Assembly: GCA_963978545.1 (NCBI GenBank)
Contig: OZ021727.1
Location: forward strand, 45,235,385-45,299,384
Length of the DNA stretch: 64,000 bases
DNA from: Linyphia triangularis
Lineage: Eukaryota; Arthropoda; Arachnida; Araneae; Linyphiidae
Direction: 5' to 3'
Position numbers and translations under genes: made by a program. This document shows, one piece after another, positions 30,546 to 42,410 of this stretch. Under the pieces are notes generated by a model, which saw only the letters and a list, made by a program, of their open reading frames with translations, was not told the origin of the DNA and did no database searches. Every line of letters begins with the position of its first letter. Within the stretch, counting starts at the first letter, position 1.

Positions 30546-31689
30546 GAAGTTGGTTTAATAGTACTCTAACTGAATATTTATGACGATCAGGTTGGGCCAA
30601 AGAAATTGTGCTGCTAACACAGGGGTTTGTTTTGGGGGAGGGAGGTATTGGAGAAATTTATGTCTCTGTTTGCCAAGAAAGTGAACAGCAAACATATTGA
30701 AAGGTCATTTTTCGAAGACTATTGATGCCATTGAATCTCTATGGGATATTTTAAAAACAAATTCGGGGATATGGAAAGTGATTGTTGTCGTTTTTTTGTG
30801 TGTGAGTGTATTTGTTATCTGCAGAGCTTAACGCATATATAGTACAGGTCATGAATAGACTGCAAAGAGCACAGTTTTCATTGATGTTATCAACATGCAA
30901 TTCAATATATTTATCAATTACTAAATTTGTTTGTGTAGGTTATAAGATAGATTCTGGATTGATTCAGATGACTTGAAATTAAAAATCTGAAATAGTTTAT
31001 CTTGCAGACGTTTAAGTAGTATCTGAATTCCTTACTGAATCACTTCCAAATTTTTCACCTGAAAATAATTTTTCGATGTCACGTTTCACTACACCTCCAA
31101 ACAACTAATAACTATTTTCCTGTTCATAATTTTATTTTGAAAATCCATATATCATAGGAAATTGATTAGGAACTTATTAAAGTAATGTTTTACTCTTCGC
31201 TACTTTCTATCCATTTTTGCCGGATGGTTTATAAAGTACTGGTAATACTTTTTCTATAGACGGAGAATGATCAATATACAATTTAAGTTGTGCAAATGAC
31301 GAAATTGTTCTTTACACAGCTTACAATAAATTGCTAAATTATATATTACATTTTTAATAGTACAATTTTTGAATCTGCAATTTAATTGCTGGTCATTGTT
31401 GTGTTGCTATGTAAATTTCATAGGCCTTGAATAGCCTTTTACCGATGCAACTTGCTGTGGGCAGTTTTGCCATCAATCTTTACAGAAAAGAAAGGGGAAA
31501 AAAATGAATTCACCAAAACATTTTTTTCCAGAAGTTTATTTGTTTGGTAATAACTAAATTTGTTAATTTATACATAAACAAAACGAAAATTATGTGCCAT
31601 TTTTTATATCCTGAGATGTTTGAACATAATTTCATCTAAAAAATATGTTTTAAAGCTAATAAAATTGAATGCAAAATTCATTTTCGTTT
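30546..31689. other. AT-rich sequence without genes
   Basis: I see no gene, repeat family or structure of note. Confidence 0.65.
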
Positions 31690-31714
31690 CCCCCCCCCCA
31701 CCCCCCTCTGACTT

Positions 31715-31870
31715 CACATGCCAAAGGTACCGGGTTCGAATCCCGAGCTAGGCATGGATGTACTTTATTATTCAGAATCCACGTTAAGCTGTAGGTCCTG
31801 GCCTGATTAGCCGTCATTGTGCATAAAAATAGGTCGTTGAGTGTACAAACCCACTAACCAACCAATCCAA
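31715..31870 (+). mobile_element. tRNA-derived SINE, family 2, 5'-truncated
   Basis: An intact B box (GGGTTCGAATCCC, 31733-31745) is followed by GAGCTAGGCATGGATG, TAAGCTGTAGGTCCTGG, a GATTAGCC word and a CAACCAACC-type tail. The same order of words occurs in the 43048 copy. The head with the A box is missing; a C10 run (31690-31699) and C-rich DNA replace it. No target duplication was found. Confidence 0.8.
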
Positions 31871-31879
31871 TGCCCATCC

Positions 31880-32410
31880 AGATAAGAAGAGGGTCATTTA
31901 TAAACGGAAACATCGAAACGTTTCTTGTGCTGCCTCCCGATCCGAATACTTCTCCCGTCACCTTTTGATTAACCTACCCTTGCGGCATCCCCAAGACCAT
32001 CTGTTTACATTTCATCAAAACAACAGTTGTTAACTTCTGATACAATCTACCTAATCCATCACCCAAGCAGAAGCCGACGTCTCCTCTGCAGAAGCAGAGC
32101 GACACCAACTTCTTGGCACATCCCGACACTGCTGACAAAGCTAGTTCTTCAAGAATATCTTCTCCTGAAGCCAAAGCCACCAAAGATACCATCGCATCAT
32201 CATCATCCACAAAGAGACTCTTTCACGGAGAAGATCTGCCTTTCGTTTTGGTGCTGGCAAATTAACGCGAGCACGTCAACTTGGCTTCGAAATCTCGCAT
32301 ATCCACATCTAGCAGGGTCTTCAACTGATACCGATCGGTGTTTGAAATGGATATGGGTGGGGGAGTTATTTTCGAAGTCACTATCAATTATAGGGTGGGT
32401 CTTTTCCCGC
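31880..32410. promoter_or_regulatory. GC-richer island L, holds an exon-like frame
   Basis: A unique island directly downstream of a SINE. It carries the open frame at 32041-32262 described separately. Both strands are open over much of 31974-32413, which is what high local GC alone would produce, so coding and non-coding readings cannot be separated here. Confidence 0.3.
32041..32262 (+). other. Exon-like open frame, Ser/Pro/Lys-rich
   Basis: A 74-codon frame lies between TGA (32038) and TAA (32263) with no ATG. It is low-complexity and polar, reading NPSPKQKPTSPLQKQSDTNF near its start and ASSSRISSPEAKAT in the middle. That resembles disordered regions of regulatory proteins. A plausible acceptor, CATCACCCAAGCAG, ends at about 32070. 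No good splice donor precedes the stop; GGTGCTG at about 32250 is weak. It could be a real internal or terminal exon, a decayed exon, or chance in GC-richer DNA. I do not recognise a protein. Confidence 0.25.
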
Positions 32411-32719
32411 TGAGTTTTTTTTTTTTTTAAAGCTTGTGTCGGTTCCCCTTGTCGATTTAAATTTCAGATTTAGGGGCTAACACATTGTGTTGTGGCCTTG
32501 CAGATAAAGGAAGTGTGGTTTCGAATAGCTGGGAAATGTATCCATGTAGATCAGTAATTTTTTTTTTTTGGTGCGGAGACAATGATAAGTGGAAGGACTT
32601 AATAGTTTCTTCGAAGGATAAATGAATTTGAGATATTCTTTCACATTTTTTACCCAAAAAACATTTTAGAACGCAAGGGATATCTGTTATTAAAAAAAAA
32701 GTTGTTCACAAATTAGTTG

Positions 32720-32886
32720 AGCAATGGAATTCCAATTGGGATGTATATCGCGATATAATTCTGCATAATAAACCATTATTTTTCCCAAAGTAATTTATTT
32801 CCACTATGCTATTACTTATACAAAAATAATAGTTTATTATGCCGAGTTATACAATTTGTATACAGGTTCATTAGGATTCCATTGCT
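32720..32886. mobile_element. Foldback MITE, 167 bp
   Basis: Two arms of about 65 bp face each other. The outer part is AGCAATGGAAT (32720-32730) against ATTCCATTGCT (32876-32886). The inner part is a 21-bp match with one mismatch (32763-32783 against 32822-32842). A diverged middle still shows GTATA and TATAA words on both arms. The spacer is 38 bp. No coding sequence is present. The target duplication is unclear, so the exact ends may be off by a few bases. Confidence 0.82.
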
Positions 32887-33321
32887 GACTTATTTTTAAT
32901 TGTGTATTCTTGAGATTGTGTTTTTACGATGTTTTTCTTTTTTGTTATTTATTTGTTTTGTGTAAAATTAGATTATGTACGATACTACAATTACATGAGG
33001 CCCAAGAATTTGAATTTACTTAAGGTTTCATCTTACACTAATAATTAATATAAGGAAAAATTACATGCATAGCATATCGATGATTGTAAGATTCATATTG
33101 ATGAAGTGTATCAATTTTAAGACAGCACTGGATGTGTGGATGTTTATTCTTCAGTGAATAATACTTAATTATATACACAGATATGGTAAGGAAATATTTT
33201 TATAAAGGGCTGATTAATTCACTTCCAAAATGCTTTTTATTTACTTCTTGAAGATCTACAAAGATGGATGACACACGAAATACCAAGTTTCGGTACATAC
33301 TGCAGACGTTAAATGTGTGGT

Positions 33322-33407
33322 TTTAGTCATATGATATGCATTTAGTCATATGACATGACATACATTTAGTCATATGGCATGACATACATTTAGTCATATG
33401 ACATATA
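33322..33407. repeat. Minisatellite, about 24-bp unit, 4 copies
   Basis: Four units begin TTTAGTCATATG at 33322, 33341, 33365 and 33389. The middle two are 24 bp and differ at one base; the outer two are shorter. Each unit carries a CATATG palindrome. Confidence 0.9.
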
Positions 33408-34866
33408 TAGTCATAAACAGTCACATAGACATACTTATAACGGCCATACAGTTTTGTTTGTGACCTGACCCCTGGGTTACCTGATCTTATTATATGTAAT
33501 TTTTTCTAGGGAAATTTGTGACGGCCAGAAATTATGCATCCCCATTGGCAATAACATTACAACAAAAATTAAAGCAATGCATAACTGCAACTGAGCTTTA
33601 AGCTATGAGAATGAAATGAGAGACCATTTGGACACGTGTGCCTGTGCCGTGTGACCAAAGGCACACACATTGATCATCTGCGTATATATTTGAAACTTAA
33701 TGAGTATATATATTTTCATGTATCACCCTTCTTTGAAGATTTTGTGTCTTTAAATTAAAAACGTTTTGAAAAAAGGATAGTCATTTAAGCTAGTTTCGTA
33801 GGACGTCCAAATAAAACGAAGAAGAGGAAGTTAAAATAAGGTAAGTGAATCAGCATGCAAAGGGTGAATGGATTTTAGTTATCATGAATAACCAAACATT
33901 TAATTAGAATTTTAATTGTTAATAAATTAGAATCGTCACAGATATTAAATCAAGCGAACTGAATTATTGACATTTGCATTTATTTGGTTTAGTAGAATAC
34001 AGATTGCTTTAAAATGGCTGTTATGGGGCTCATTTCGGTTACTCTTATTCGACATATGTTCTCAGTGTTAGTTGGATAAAACGTTCTATATAAGATAACG
34101 AATCATAAAAAGATAGTATGACTTTAATAGGTAAATTATTTTATAAGTTATAGAATTTTAATTTTTGTGCAATCTGTATAGGAGGAGAAGGGGAGGGGAG
34201 ATGGTAGTGAAAGTAATTCATAAAGATATTGCTGAGGTAAAATCGCATAAAAAAAATAACACTATATTTCTATGATTAACAAATTTACCAAACCGTAACT
34301 GATTGAAAAACGAGACTTACGCGTGACTGATAAGGAAAAATAGAGACTCTAAGCAAAATGATTATTTAAGAAAAAATTCTAAACAAATATACGGTCCGGT
34401 AACATTTAAAAACTGTTAGTATAATCCAATTAATTTGAATTAATTTTTTTTTAAATTGGTGTGATTAAACATCAGGAACTCTTTTGTAATTGACCTCTTT
34501 TCCCTGTATGAGGCTGTATAAAAATGTAATTATTTATGAAAGTCACTGTCTTTTTATGATTTTTACCTTATTTTGAGCATTTGGTGAATTTGCATTTATG
34601 TCTCAAATAGAAAAAGAAATAAATTTTCATTCTTAATGGGATAACTTGCATAAATTTTCATTTTGATGGTATTTCTCATAAACAAAAGAAATATTTTATT
34701 AGCGGTTACAAATATACTACTTTACCTGCCGTGTGTTTGGCCTTATTGGAATCATATACTAAGAATTTTATATCACAGTATTGAAGGAACTCATTTAATT
34801 TTTTAAATATATAATTTAGTCGTCTTTTAGGAACGAGAAAAATTCATAAAGTATGTTTATGAAATT
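33408..34866. other. AT-rich sequence without genes
   Basis: A purine-rich stretch with several G runs lies at 34180-34204. No gene is seen. Confidence 0.65.
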
Positions 34867-35724
34867 ACTAGCTGAATACCCGTGCTGCGCTACGAAATTT
34901 TACCATTAGCATTTTAGAGATCAAAAGACATTCATGTATTCTACACTTCAGACGTTTGCTCCATTTTCGATCCCGACAAATTTAATCGAGATCGGAATAG
35001 TTTACTTTTTCTATTTTTACCATTGTTGATATTTGTGCCGATTTTCAGAGTTGTGACTATGTGGGAAGTAGGATTTTCGAATGTCCCCCGTTTGGAACGT
35101 TTAACCCCTTTTCGACCCCTTAAAGTGTGTTAATCGAGATCGGAATAGTTTACTTTTTCTATTTTTACCATTGTTGATATTTGTGCCGATTTTCAGAGTT
35201 GTGACTATGTGGGGAGTAGGATTTTCGAATGTCCCCCGTTTGGAACGTTTAACCCCTTTTCGACCCCTTAAAGTGTGTTAATCGAGATCGGAATAGTTTA
35301 CTTTTTCTATTTTTACCATTGTTGATATTTGTGCCGATTTTCAGAGTTGTGACTATGTGGGAAGTAGGATTTTCGAATGTCCCCCGTTTGGAACGTTTAA
35401 CCCCTTTTCGACCCCTTAAAGTGTGTTAATCGAGATCGGAATAGTTTACTTTTTCTATTTTTACGATTGTTGATATTTGTGCCGATTTTCAGAGTTGTGA
35501 CTATGTGGGAAGTAGGATTTTCGAATGTCCCCCGTTTGGAACGTTTAACCCCTTTTCGACCCCTTAAAGTGGGTTAATCGAGATCGGAATAGTTTACTTT
35601 TTCTATTTTTACCATTGTTGATATTTGTGCCGATTTTCAGAGTTGTGACTATGTGGGAAGTGGGAGAATTAGTGATGAGTGAGTCAGTCAGTGAATCAGG
35701 GCTTTGCCTTATATATAGAGAGAT
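34867..35724. mobile_element. Repeat element with internal 148-bp tandem units
   Basis: It begins ACTAGCTGAATACCCGTGC, a GC-rich edge motif of a kind I associate with dispersed invertebrate repeats. It ends in GAGTGAGTCAGTCAGTGAAT followed by TATATATAGAGAGATT. Inside are four full 148-bp units starting at 34984, 35132, 35280 and 35428, and a partial fifth from 35576 to about 35661. The copies differ at only a handful of positions. ATTA stands on both flanks and may be a short target duplication. The class is not assigned: there are no inverted termini and no coding sequence. Confidence 0.75.
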
Positions 35725-37848
35725 TAGAACAAATTCTTAGCTGATCATATCACTACTGCAATGCTGCAACTAAATAAACTCCAAAACTGTAATTTTTTTT
35801 AGATATGTGCACAATGAGTCATAAATCTCACTTGTATTCTATTTATATTAATGCCATTATTGCTGTAGTTCAATTTTAATGCTTTTAAATATTTTCAAAT
35901 GCGTTTCTTTTAAAACTATGGCTTTGCAGTTATCTAGTTAAAGTTTAAGAGTGACAATATGCGCATTTTAAAATTATGGAATTGGATTGATAACATTTCT
36001 CATTTTAAATGAAAGCTCAAAAATTATTTATTTTTAAACAGATATGATTTTTTTTTTATTATTATTATTATTGAAAATCAGCCTTTGTTTGAATATAACA
36101 AGTGCAACAGCTTTGTTATATTCAGCATATCTTTTAAATATGTCAGGAGCAAATAATGGAATAGTATGATTAGGAGTGGTAAGCAGATAATAGCAAAAAA
36201 AAAAAAAAAAAAAGCAAAAAAAAAAAAATATGTCTGCAAAAACTAAGGTTCAAGTAAAGATAACTTGTTATTTCTAACATCAAGAGCATTGTGCAGGGTT
36301 AAATTCGTATAATTGCGGTAGAGACTGCATCTTAAGAAAATAAAATCTAAAATACATTAAAAAAATCACCTTTTTATTACCATATTAGGAGAATTTACAA
36401 AAACTACAGTGGCCCTGATATAGTGTCGCTTTTCTATTGTTTACATCATAACTCCTAAAAGAACGAACATTGGAAAACATAGATATCTATGCAATGTATT
36501 CAATAAAATGGTAATTGAAAATAAATTTTGCTTTTATCTATAAATAAATTTAATAGATTACCGAAACTGGGTTAAGACGAACTTTCCAAACAACACGAAA
36601 TACAGACACTCACAAAAAAAATAATCGAATATTACATTATAGGTTTTCGTGGTAACCATAGACACTGTTAGAATAAGATCATTTATATATCTGATAGGTA
36701 TAGCATGTTTAATTTACTGGATAATTTGTGCTATCAACTGTCAGGTGGCATATGTGTCTCAAAAACACGATGTAGTATGTAATTGAAAAGCTAGGCAAGA
36801 AGTCATCCTATTTGACAGTATTATTTCAAACAAGTATGTATTTAATAGTTTGTACTTGACGTAATATCACAGTAGAGGCTCATTGACGAATTTTGAAAGG
36901 AAACTAAATGGTGACATTTTGAGCTGACTTTCATTAACAATTAAGTTTTTGATCAAAAATACTTAAACAATTTTTAAACAACCAATTTAGAGAACAGAAA
37001 GAGAACGTTGTGCACAAAGACTACCTAGTTTACCAGGAAGAGATGTAGCAATGGAGGAACGAGAGCCAAAATTAGATGATATTTTATTGCAGTATCCTTT
37101 TTTATCGTTGTCTAAGTTCTAATTATCAGACAGCGAGAAAAATAAAATTACCTTTTTTTTTAATGCCGCTCTTTGACATTTCTCTAAATATTCGTAGCGA
37201 CACTTGTTGAAAATAACCGAAAAATCGTAAATTGTTTAAAAAAATTTAAAATTTGAGTTGCTTTTGAAATAGTATTCAAATTTATTGAACTTAAACAAAC
37301 ATTTGGTGTCCATCGTGGAGAGGGGTTGTAATTTTTCACCCACTTTAAACTATTTCATTTTATATTTAAAATGCTATATTTGTAGGAGTTAAGCTAAGTT
37401 AATAATTTAACTTTCAAAAATTATTAATATAATAATAATGCAAAAGCTAAAAAGAAAGCACACATTATTTGAGATATTAAATGTGTTTCTAATATTTGCA
37501 ATGTTTCAATATCACAATATTCTATCACCCCTTGTAAGAATCAATACTGAAACTCCACATTTTGTGTTTGTACATTGACTGTGCTAAATGCTATAACACT
37601 AACCAATATGAAGACAGAGGATGGTACGAGGAATTTTTCAAAACTTTTTTGAAAATGCACAATTATGATTAAAAAACCTACGGCTAGACACACATTTACT
37701 AATCAAACCAACTTCTCCAGAGAACTGAAGTCTTGTTTTCACATGTCAATTGTAGTAATTGCCGACATGTAGTACCAATCTAGTGAAATAATGTGGTAAT
37801 GAAGTACTAGCCGGGGTACTGTATTAAGCACACTTTCCCTTCAGAAAA
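35725..37848. other. AT-rich sequence without genes
   Basis: Short (ATT)n at 36057-36073 and interrupted A-runs at 36197-36229. A Tc1-like edge was considered at 36409 and rejected. No gene is seen. Confidence 0.65.
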
Positions 37849-38247
37849 CTAAAATACATTTTTGGATACTTGAGTACAACACCAGATACCAGTTAATAAG
37901 CTATCTTTTCTCATCAGAAAATCAAGCCATGCCGGATGTAATGTGCACTCTCGGAACAATTTGTCTTCACTATCTCTCAACCGATGCCATTTCCCAATCG
38001 AGAAATCTTTCCAGGTGGGAAACAGAAGACTTCCACACATTTTTTGGATGTTTGAGACGAATATCAAGCAAAAATCGTCTGATGCGGATGTCAAGGAGGG
38101 GGAGGAAGAAAGGGATGACGATCCGTCTTTGTCGTCTGCGACTGTCAGAGGAATGTCAGATAGCCGAGAGATAAATTGATAGGTGGGCTCCGTTATCGTT
38201 TGTCGTTGCTTCACCTGACTTCTCGATCTTATAGGAATAAGATCCAA
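37849..38247 (-). other. Longest non-repeat open frame, uncharacterised
   Basis: 132 codons on the minus strand, opening at TTG (38247); the first ATG is only at codon 70. Residues 41-56 are Ser-rich (DGSSSLSSSPSLTSAS). The C-terminal half contains FPTWKDFSIGKWHRL, which is not a motif I know. Two plus-strand frames (37929-38174, 37943-38179) are also open here, the second ending in an acidic stretch, VKEGEEERDDDP. Because every strand is open, GC-richer non-coding DNA is as good an explanation as a gene. No promoter, splice pair or poly(A) signal singles out one frame. Confidence 0.2.
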
Positions 38248-38851
38248 GGTATTTTTCGAATGTCTTTTTTTCTGTTTTTAGTTTTTGTCTGGTTGATGTC
38301 TCTTTAAATGAGTTGTTCTAGGAAAATGCTTTCTTGGATTAATGTTATCCTTTACAAGAAATTATTGTGAACTTTATTGCATGGTGACGTCGCAGTCATT
38401 TGTTTGTAATAGAAATAAAATACGTCTTTGTGACTGGCTGAAAATTCTAATGAATTTTTTCGTATATGAATTGTGATTATTTGAATTCATTCCAGTGCTG
38501 CTTAGTCCCCTGTCGTAAATTCCGACTAATTTTCACTACTTCTGTGTCGTAGTCTATTATGTCAAGATCAAGATCAGACTCAATTAAGAAAAACTATTAA
38601 CCAGTTTAATATTAGACATTTCTATTAAATATTGCAAATCTCTCAAACTCTCACAAAGGCAACTAAAAATGGCTTATTCTAAAAAGTTATAAAAGAACAA
38701 CAGAAAATGAAGCATTGTTGCCACTTAATCTAAACTAAACGAAAAAACTGAAATTATACAAATTTATATTCATAGTAAAAGTGACATCATACGTCTTACT
38801 AGGGTAACATTAAAATAAATACAAGTTTACATGTTCGTTTATTTCTGACAT

Positions 38852-39235
38852 CCACATTAGCACGACAACGATGGCCAATATCGCTCCACATTAGTCAATC
38901 CCTATGTGGACTGTTGTAAACCGGTCGTTATTCAGAACGTTATCAGATCTTAGCCAATATTTCCCAATTCTGGATACAAAATACAGAAAGCATTGAAATA
39001 TTGATGTACAGTTTTAAAATTGAAATGTTTTAAATGTAAGAAATGACGGAGGCTTACAAAATATGTTTTGTGATGCTTTTAAGATGATGATGATAATGAT
39101 TTAAAAAAAAAAAAAATCAAAAAAAAAAAAAAAAATCGCGTATCTTTGGAATGATGCCAGAATTTTAGCCAGGATTGGCCAATCTTCCAGAACTCCTGTT
39201 TTTGACATTGGCCAATACTGGTGTGCTACTTGAGG
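38852..39235 (+). mobile_element. MITE family M1, copy 3
   Basis: The left end is CCACATTAGCACGACAACG with GGCCAATAT behind it. The right end, reverse-complemented, is CCTCAAGTAGCACACCAG. The interior keeps TTTTAAAATTGAAATG, ATGACGGAGG and GGATTGGCCAATCTTCC in family order. It is longer than copies 1 and 2 because of A-run expansions at 39103-39136. A 109-codon frame (39175-39504) starts inside its right end and is not a gene. Confidence 0.75.
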
Positions 39236-40141
39236 TGTTTAAAAAAAAGTCGTGTATAAGACTAATAGCAATTTTTAAATTTACTGTTTTTACTGTTTTT
39301 GTTAAAAGTAATGAAAAAAAGAATAAAATGAGGATATCAATGATAAAATTTATTATTATAAAAAATTTACAGAATAAACATATCTATATCAAAATGCAAA
39401 TTTTTCAAAAACAAGAAAACGATCGTATTTGTGAAATGAAAGAGGAAGCAAAAGTATTGACAATAATTTCAGAAAATATAAAATGTGTCAAAAGTAATAT
39501 TTAATGAATAAACATTCAAATCAAATGAAAAAATAATGCCATTCAAGTAAACATATTAATTTAAAAGATTTAAGATTTAAAAGATTTAAATTAATTAAAT
39601 TTAAAAGAATAACTATAAATTCAAATTAATTAAATCCTCAAATTAAATGAATAAATGTGCAATTAAAAGAAAATTGATTATAAATTGAATTGAATAAAAA
39701 AGACTCTGTTTCTAATTGTCTTCTAGACTGTCGAGATACTATTTTATCAATGTTTCAACCATTTTATTAGTTAATTCATTAAGCAGTACAATATGTAACT
39801 AAAACAATAATAGTTACAAATCAATAATAGTTCTTCTATAAATATTTCAAGACTTTTCAACCGAATGTCAATAGTTGAGAAAATATAGTAATTTTGTTTT
39901 AACTCAAATACTTTAGCACCCGCCTAAATTACTCGTGGACTCCAAAAAAATTTGACGTTTGTTTGAGTCTATGTTTAAGTTTAGATAGATAGTGTAATCA
40001 CAGGTCGTAGTTTCATATTTACTGATTCATTTAAAAAGACTACTTGTAATACAACTTGTGCACTCGATAAACATAAAATCCCTACTTTGATATTTGTCGA
40101 GGGACAATAATTGAATTCAAATTTCTACGACTGGTGTTGGA
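39236..40141. other. AT-rich sequence without genes
   Basis: At 39560-39660 the sequence consists almost only of shuffled TTTAAAAGATTTAA / AATTAATTAAAT words, which is low complexity. No gene is seen. Confidence 0.65.
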
Positions 40142-40154
40142 CACATATTGCTTG

Positions 40155-40343
40155 GTTGGTTGGTTGGTTGGTTGTTTTCAGATTATCTGGCGCCGTCAGC
40201 AACACGAGGGCTATAATGCGCGGAAACATTCGTCATTAGACAAGCCAACATACATTTACAAACACCCATGCCAACACGGGACTCGAACCCGCAACCTCGC
40301 GGTCTAGAAGCTAGCACGCTAGCCACTATACAGTTTAGTCGGC
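40155..40343 (-). mobile_element. tRNA-derived SINE, family 1, copy 2
   Basis: Full-length on the minus strand, with GGGTTCGAGTCC as B box and a tail of four GGTT/AACC units at its 3' end (40155-40172). A 13-bp perfect target duplication, CACATATTGCTTG, brackets it (40142-40154 and 40344-40356). The intact duplication and long tail make it look the youngest of the three copies. Confidence 0.95.
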
Positions 40344-40415
40344 CACATATTGCTTGAAATAATTATTGTCAGTCTAAGCTTGTCACCTACTTCCACAACA
40401 AATTTCTGGCCACAC

Positions 40416-40477
40416 TGTTGCACCAAGTTCTTGTGATTACAGTACTTCTGTCCAATAATAATAATAATAATAATAAT

Positions 40478-40512
<35 letters not shown>

Positions 40513-40618
40513 AAAAAAAAAAAAAAAAAAAAAAATCTATGTATTCGAAATGCATTGTTGCACCAAGTATAGGGTGTTATTGTAGTTCTCGTAATTACAG
40601 TACTTCTGTCCCAATAAA
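40416..40618. repeat. Local duplication around a T29/A23 foldback
   Basis: TGTTGCACCAAGT plus ATTACAGTACTTCTGTCC occurs at 40416-40453 and again at 40556-40611, where 16 bp are inserted between the two parts. Between the copies lie (AAT)n (40454-40480), T29 (40480-40508), AAAT and A23 (40513-40535). Confidence 0.9.
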
Positions 40619-41979
40619 AGTACCAAAAAACAATATCTCTCTTAATCCGAAATGCTATCCTAACATCTATAAAGCTTCAACTGGAACACTACGTTAAAAT
40701 TTAATTTTGTCCCATGCTATTTGAGAAAATCTGCTAGAAACTACCACACATGTGTACCGCTTGAAGCGAGTGTCCTAAAAATTGGAGATTTTATTATTAG
40801 AATATGCTTTTTCAGAAACGGCTCAATCAAATAATTTGTGAAATAGCAAGAATGGAACGACATAGGATTAGAACAAGTGCATCTATTAAAAGCATACTAA
40901 ATATTGAAGATTTATGTGTTACTTAAGTAATTACTATGATTCTTTTTTTTTCGTGTATCCAACTGGTAAATATCTTCAAGAAAATGGAGCTATCTTCAGT
41001 GAAACTCGTGAACTTACTTTCTGAATGTTATGTGTACTTTATGAAAATTAGTAGGTGGATGGTCTTCTTAGTAGCATGGCATTAATTGGGTACAGTCATT
41101 AAAAAATTAGTGCCAAACCTCAACATGACACACTAGTAGATCAAACCAACTCTCCATAGAGCCAACCAACTTAATTAAAATCCACTTCAGATTATTTCCA
41201 CATTCAAGATTCAATGAATAACGTATTTAAATATTTTCCACCCTATTATGAAACAAAAACAACTCTATTTACAGCGACTAAAAAAAATGGCCACTGTCTG
41301 TTTAAACGTTTGATAATTCGAACAAAGGGACAATTGCTCATATCAACCGGATATATTTTTTTGTACAATTGGGGACGATTTTTTTTTCTCTCTGACACTT
41401 TTCTATACACTCTTCATGATGATCGATTTGTAAACAAATACTAATATCTTATTCAGATATCTTATTTTCCAGGCTTGTTGTTTATTTTAGGTGCTGAAAA
41501 GTTTGAATGTGTTGAGAATTGATAGGTAGAAATAAATCAAATAGCACCCAATGACGATTGTGTTTGTTCCGCCAAATTTACTGTAAATAATAATGGGAAT
41601 ATTTTAAGATTTAGAAAAAAATATTAAAAAATAAATAAATAAATAAACAGCAGTTAGCGCTTTTAAGAAATAAACATTCACGTCCATAAATCTCTAATTT
41701 TGTTTTATGTTTTTAATAGAGGGGAAAAAGTTTTAAAATTTAGTTCTTTAATAATAAAACAAATTCTTCTGAAAAAGAATTTAATTCCCATTCTTTCTTG
41801 CAATTTTTTGTAATAAAATTCTCACAAGTTCTGTGACTACTTATTGATCCATATCATAATCAAAATAACCTACGATTGTTGTGAATAAACATGACAAACA
41901 AAAGATATTTGGGTAACGTTTTTTCATTTACCCAATGTTTATTTCATCAAATGATTTGCAAAAATTTATCGTGTTCCAT
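40619..41979. other. AT-rich sequence without genes
   Basis: A 10-bp palindrome ACACATGTGT lies at about 40747-40756. The 76-codon frame at 41214-41444 is rich in Phe, Lys and Thr and unrecognised. Confidence 0.65.
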
Positions 41980-42410
41980 TGTTGGCTCATTATCCCCCAT
42001 GGGAATGATACAGGCGAATACTTTTGATTGCGTTTTACCATTCATTAACTTAATTGCTAGATATTCTCGATAAAGGGTATATTTCATAAAAGTTTTTAAT
42101 TTTTTCCCTCTGGCTGAAAACCATTTTGCACAGTCCCCAGAGGCACTTGATAAATTGTGAAACGGATACCCTTGTAACAGATCGACTAATTAAGCAATTA
42201 AACAGGACGAAGTGGTTAAAGTTTTAATTAGAACGGGAACTTTTTTTGTTCCTCTGCTTGTGCGTAAAGGCTGCACTTAGGATCATTTGTTATTGGTGTT
42301 CATCAGAAGAGTCGATAAAAGGCGCCAACGGATTTCGCCATTCTTTATGCAAAGCAGGCCTGTGTAATGAATTAGGTGGGTTAGGATAAAAAAGTGTCTA
42401 TGATCAAACT
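41980..42410. promoter_or_regulatory. GC-richer island N, candidate regulatory DNA
   Basis: It contains GGCGCCAACGGATTTCGCCA (42321-42340) followed by TTCTTTATGCAAAG, a POU/Caudal-like word. No coding frame is supported. Confidence 0.3.

Noticed and set aside
36409..36470. Tc1/mariner-like edge starting ACAGTGGCCC
   Set aside because: No inverted partner end was found downstream and no transposase frame is present.
39175..39504. 109-codon frame
   Set aside because: It starts at TTG within the right end of a MITE and continues into AT-rich DNA; Lys/Ile-rich chance frame.
37691..41165. Shared words ATCAAACCAACT at about 37702 and 41142
   Set aside because: Similarity is limited to about 25 bp and no boundaries could be drawn.
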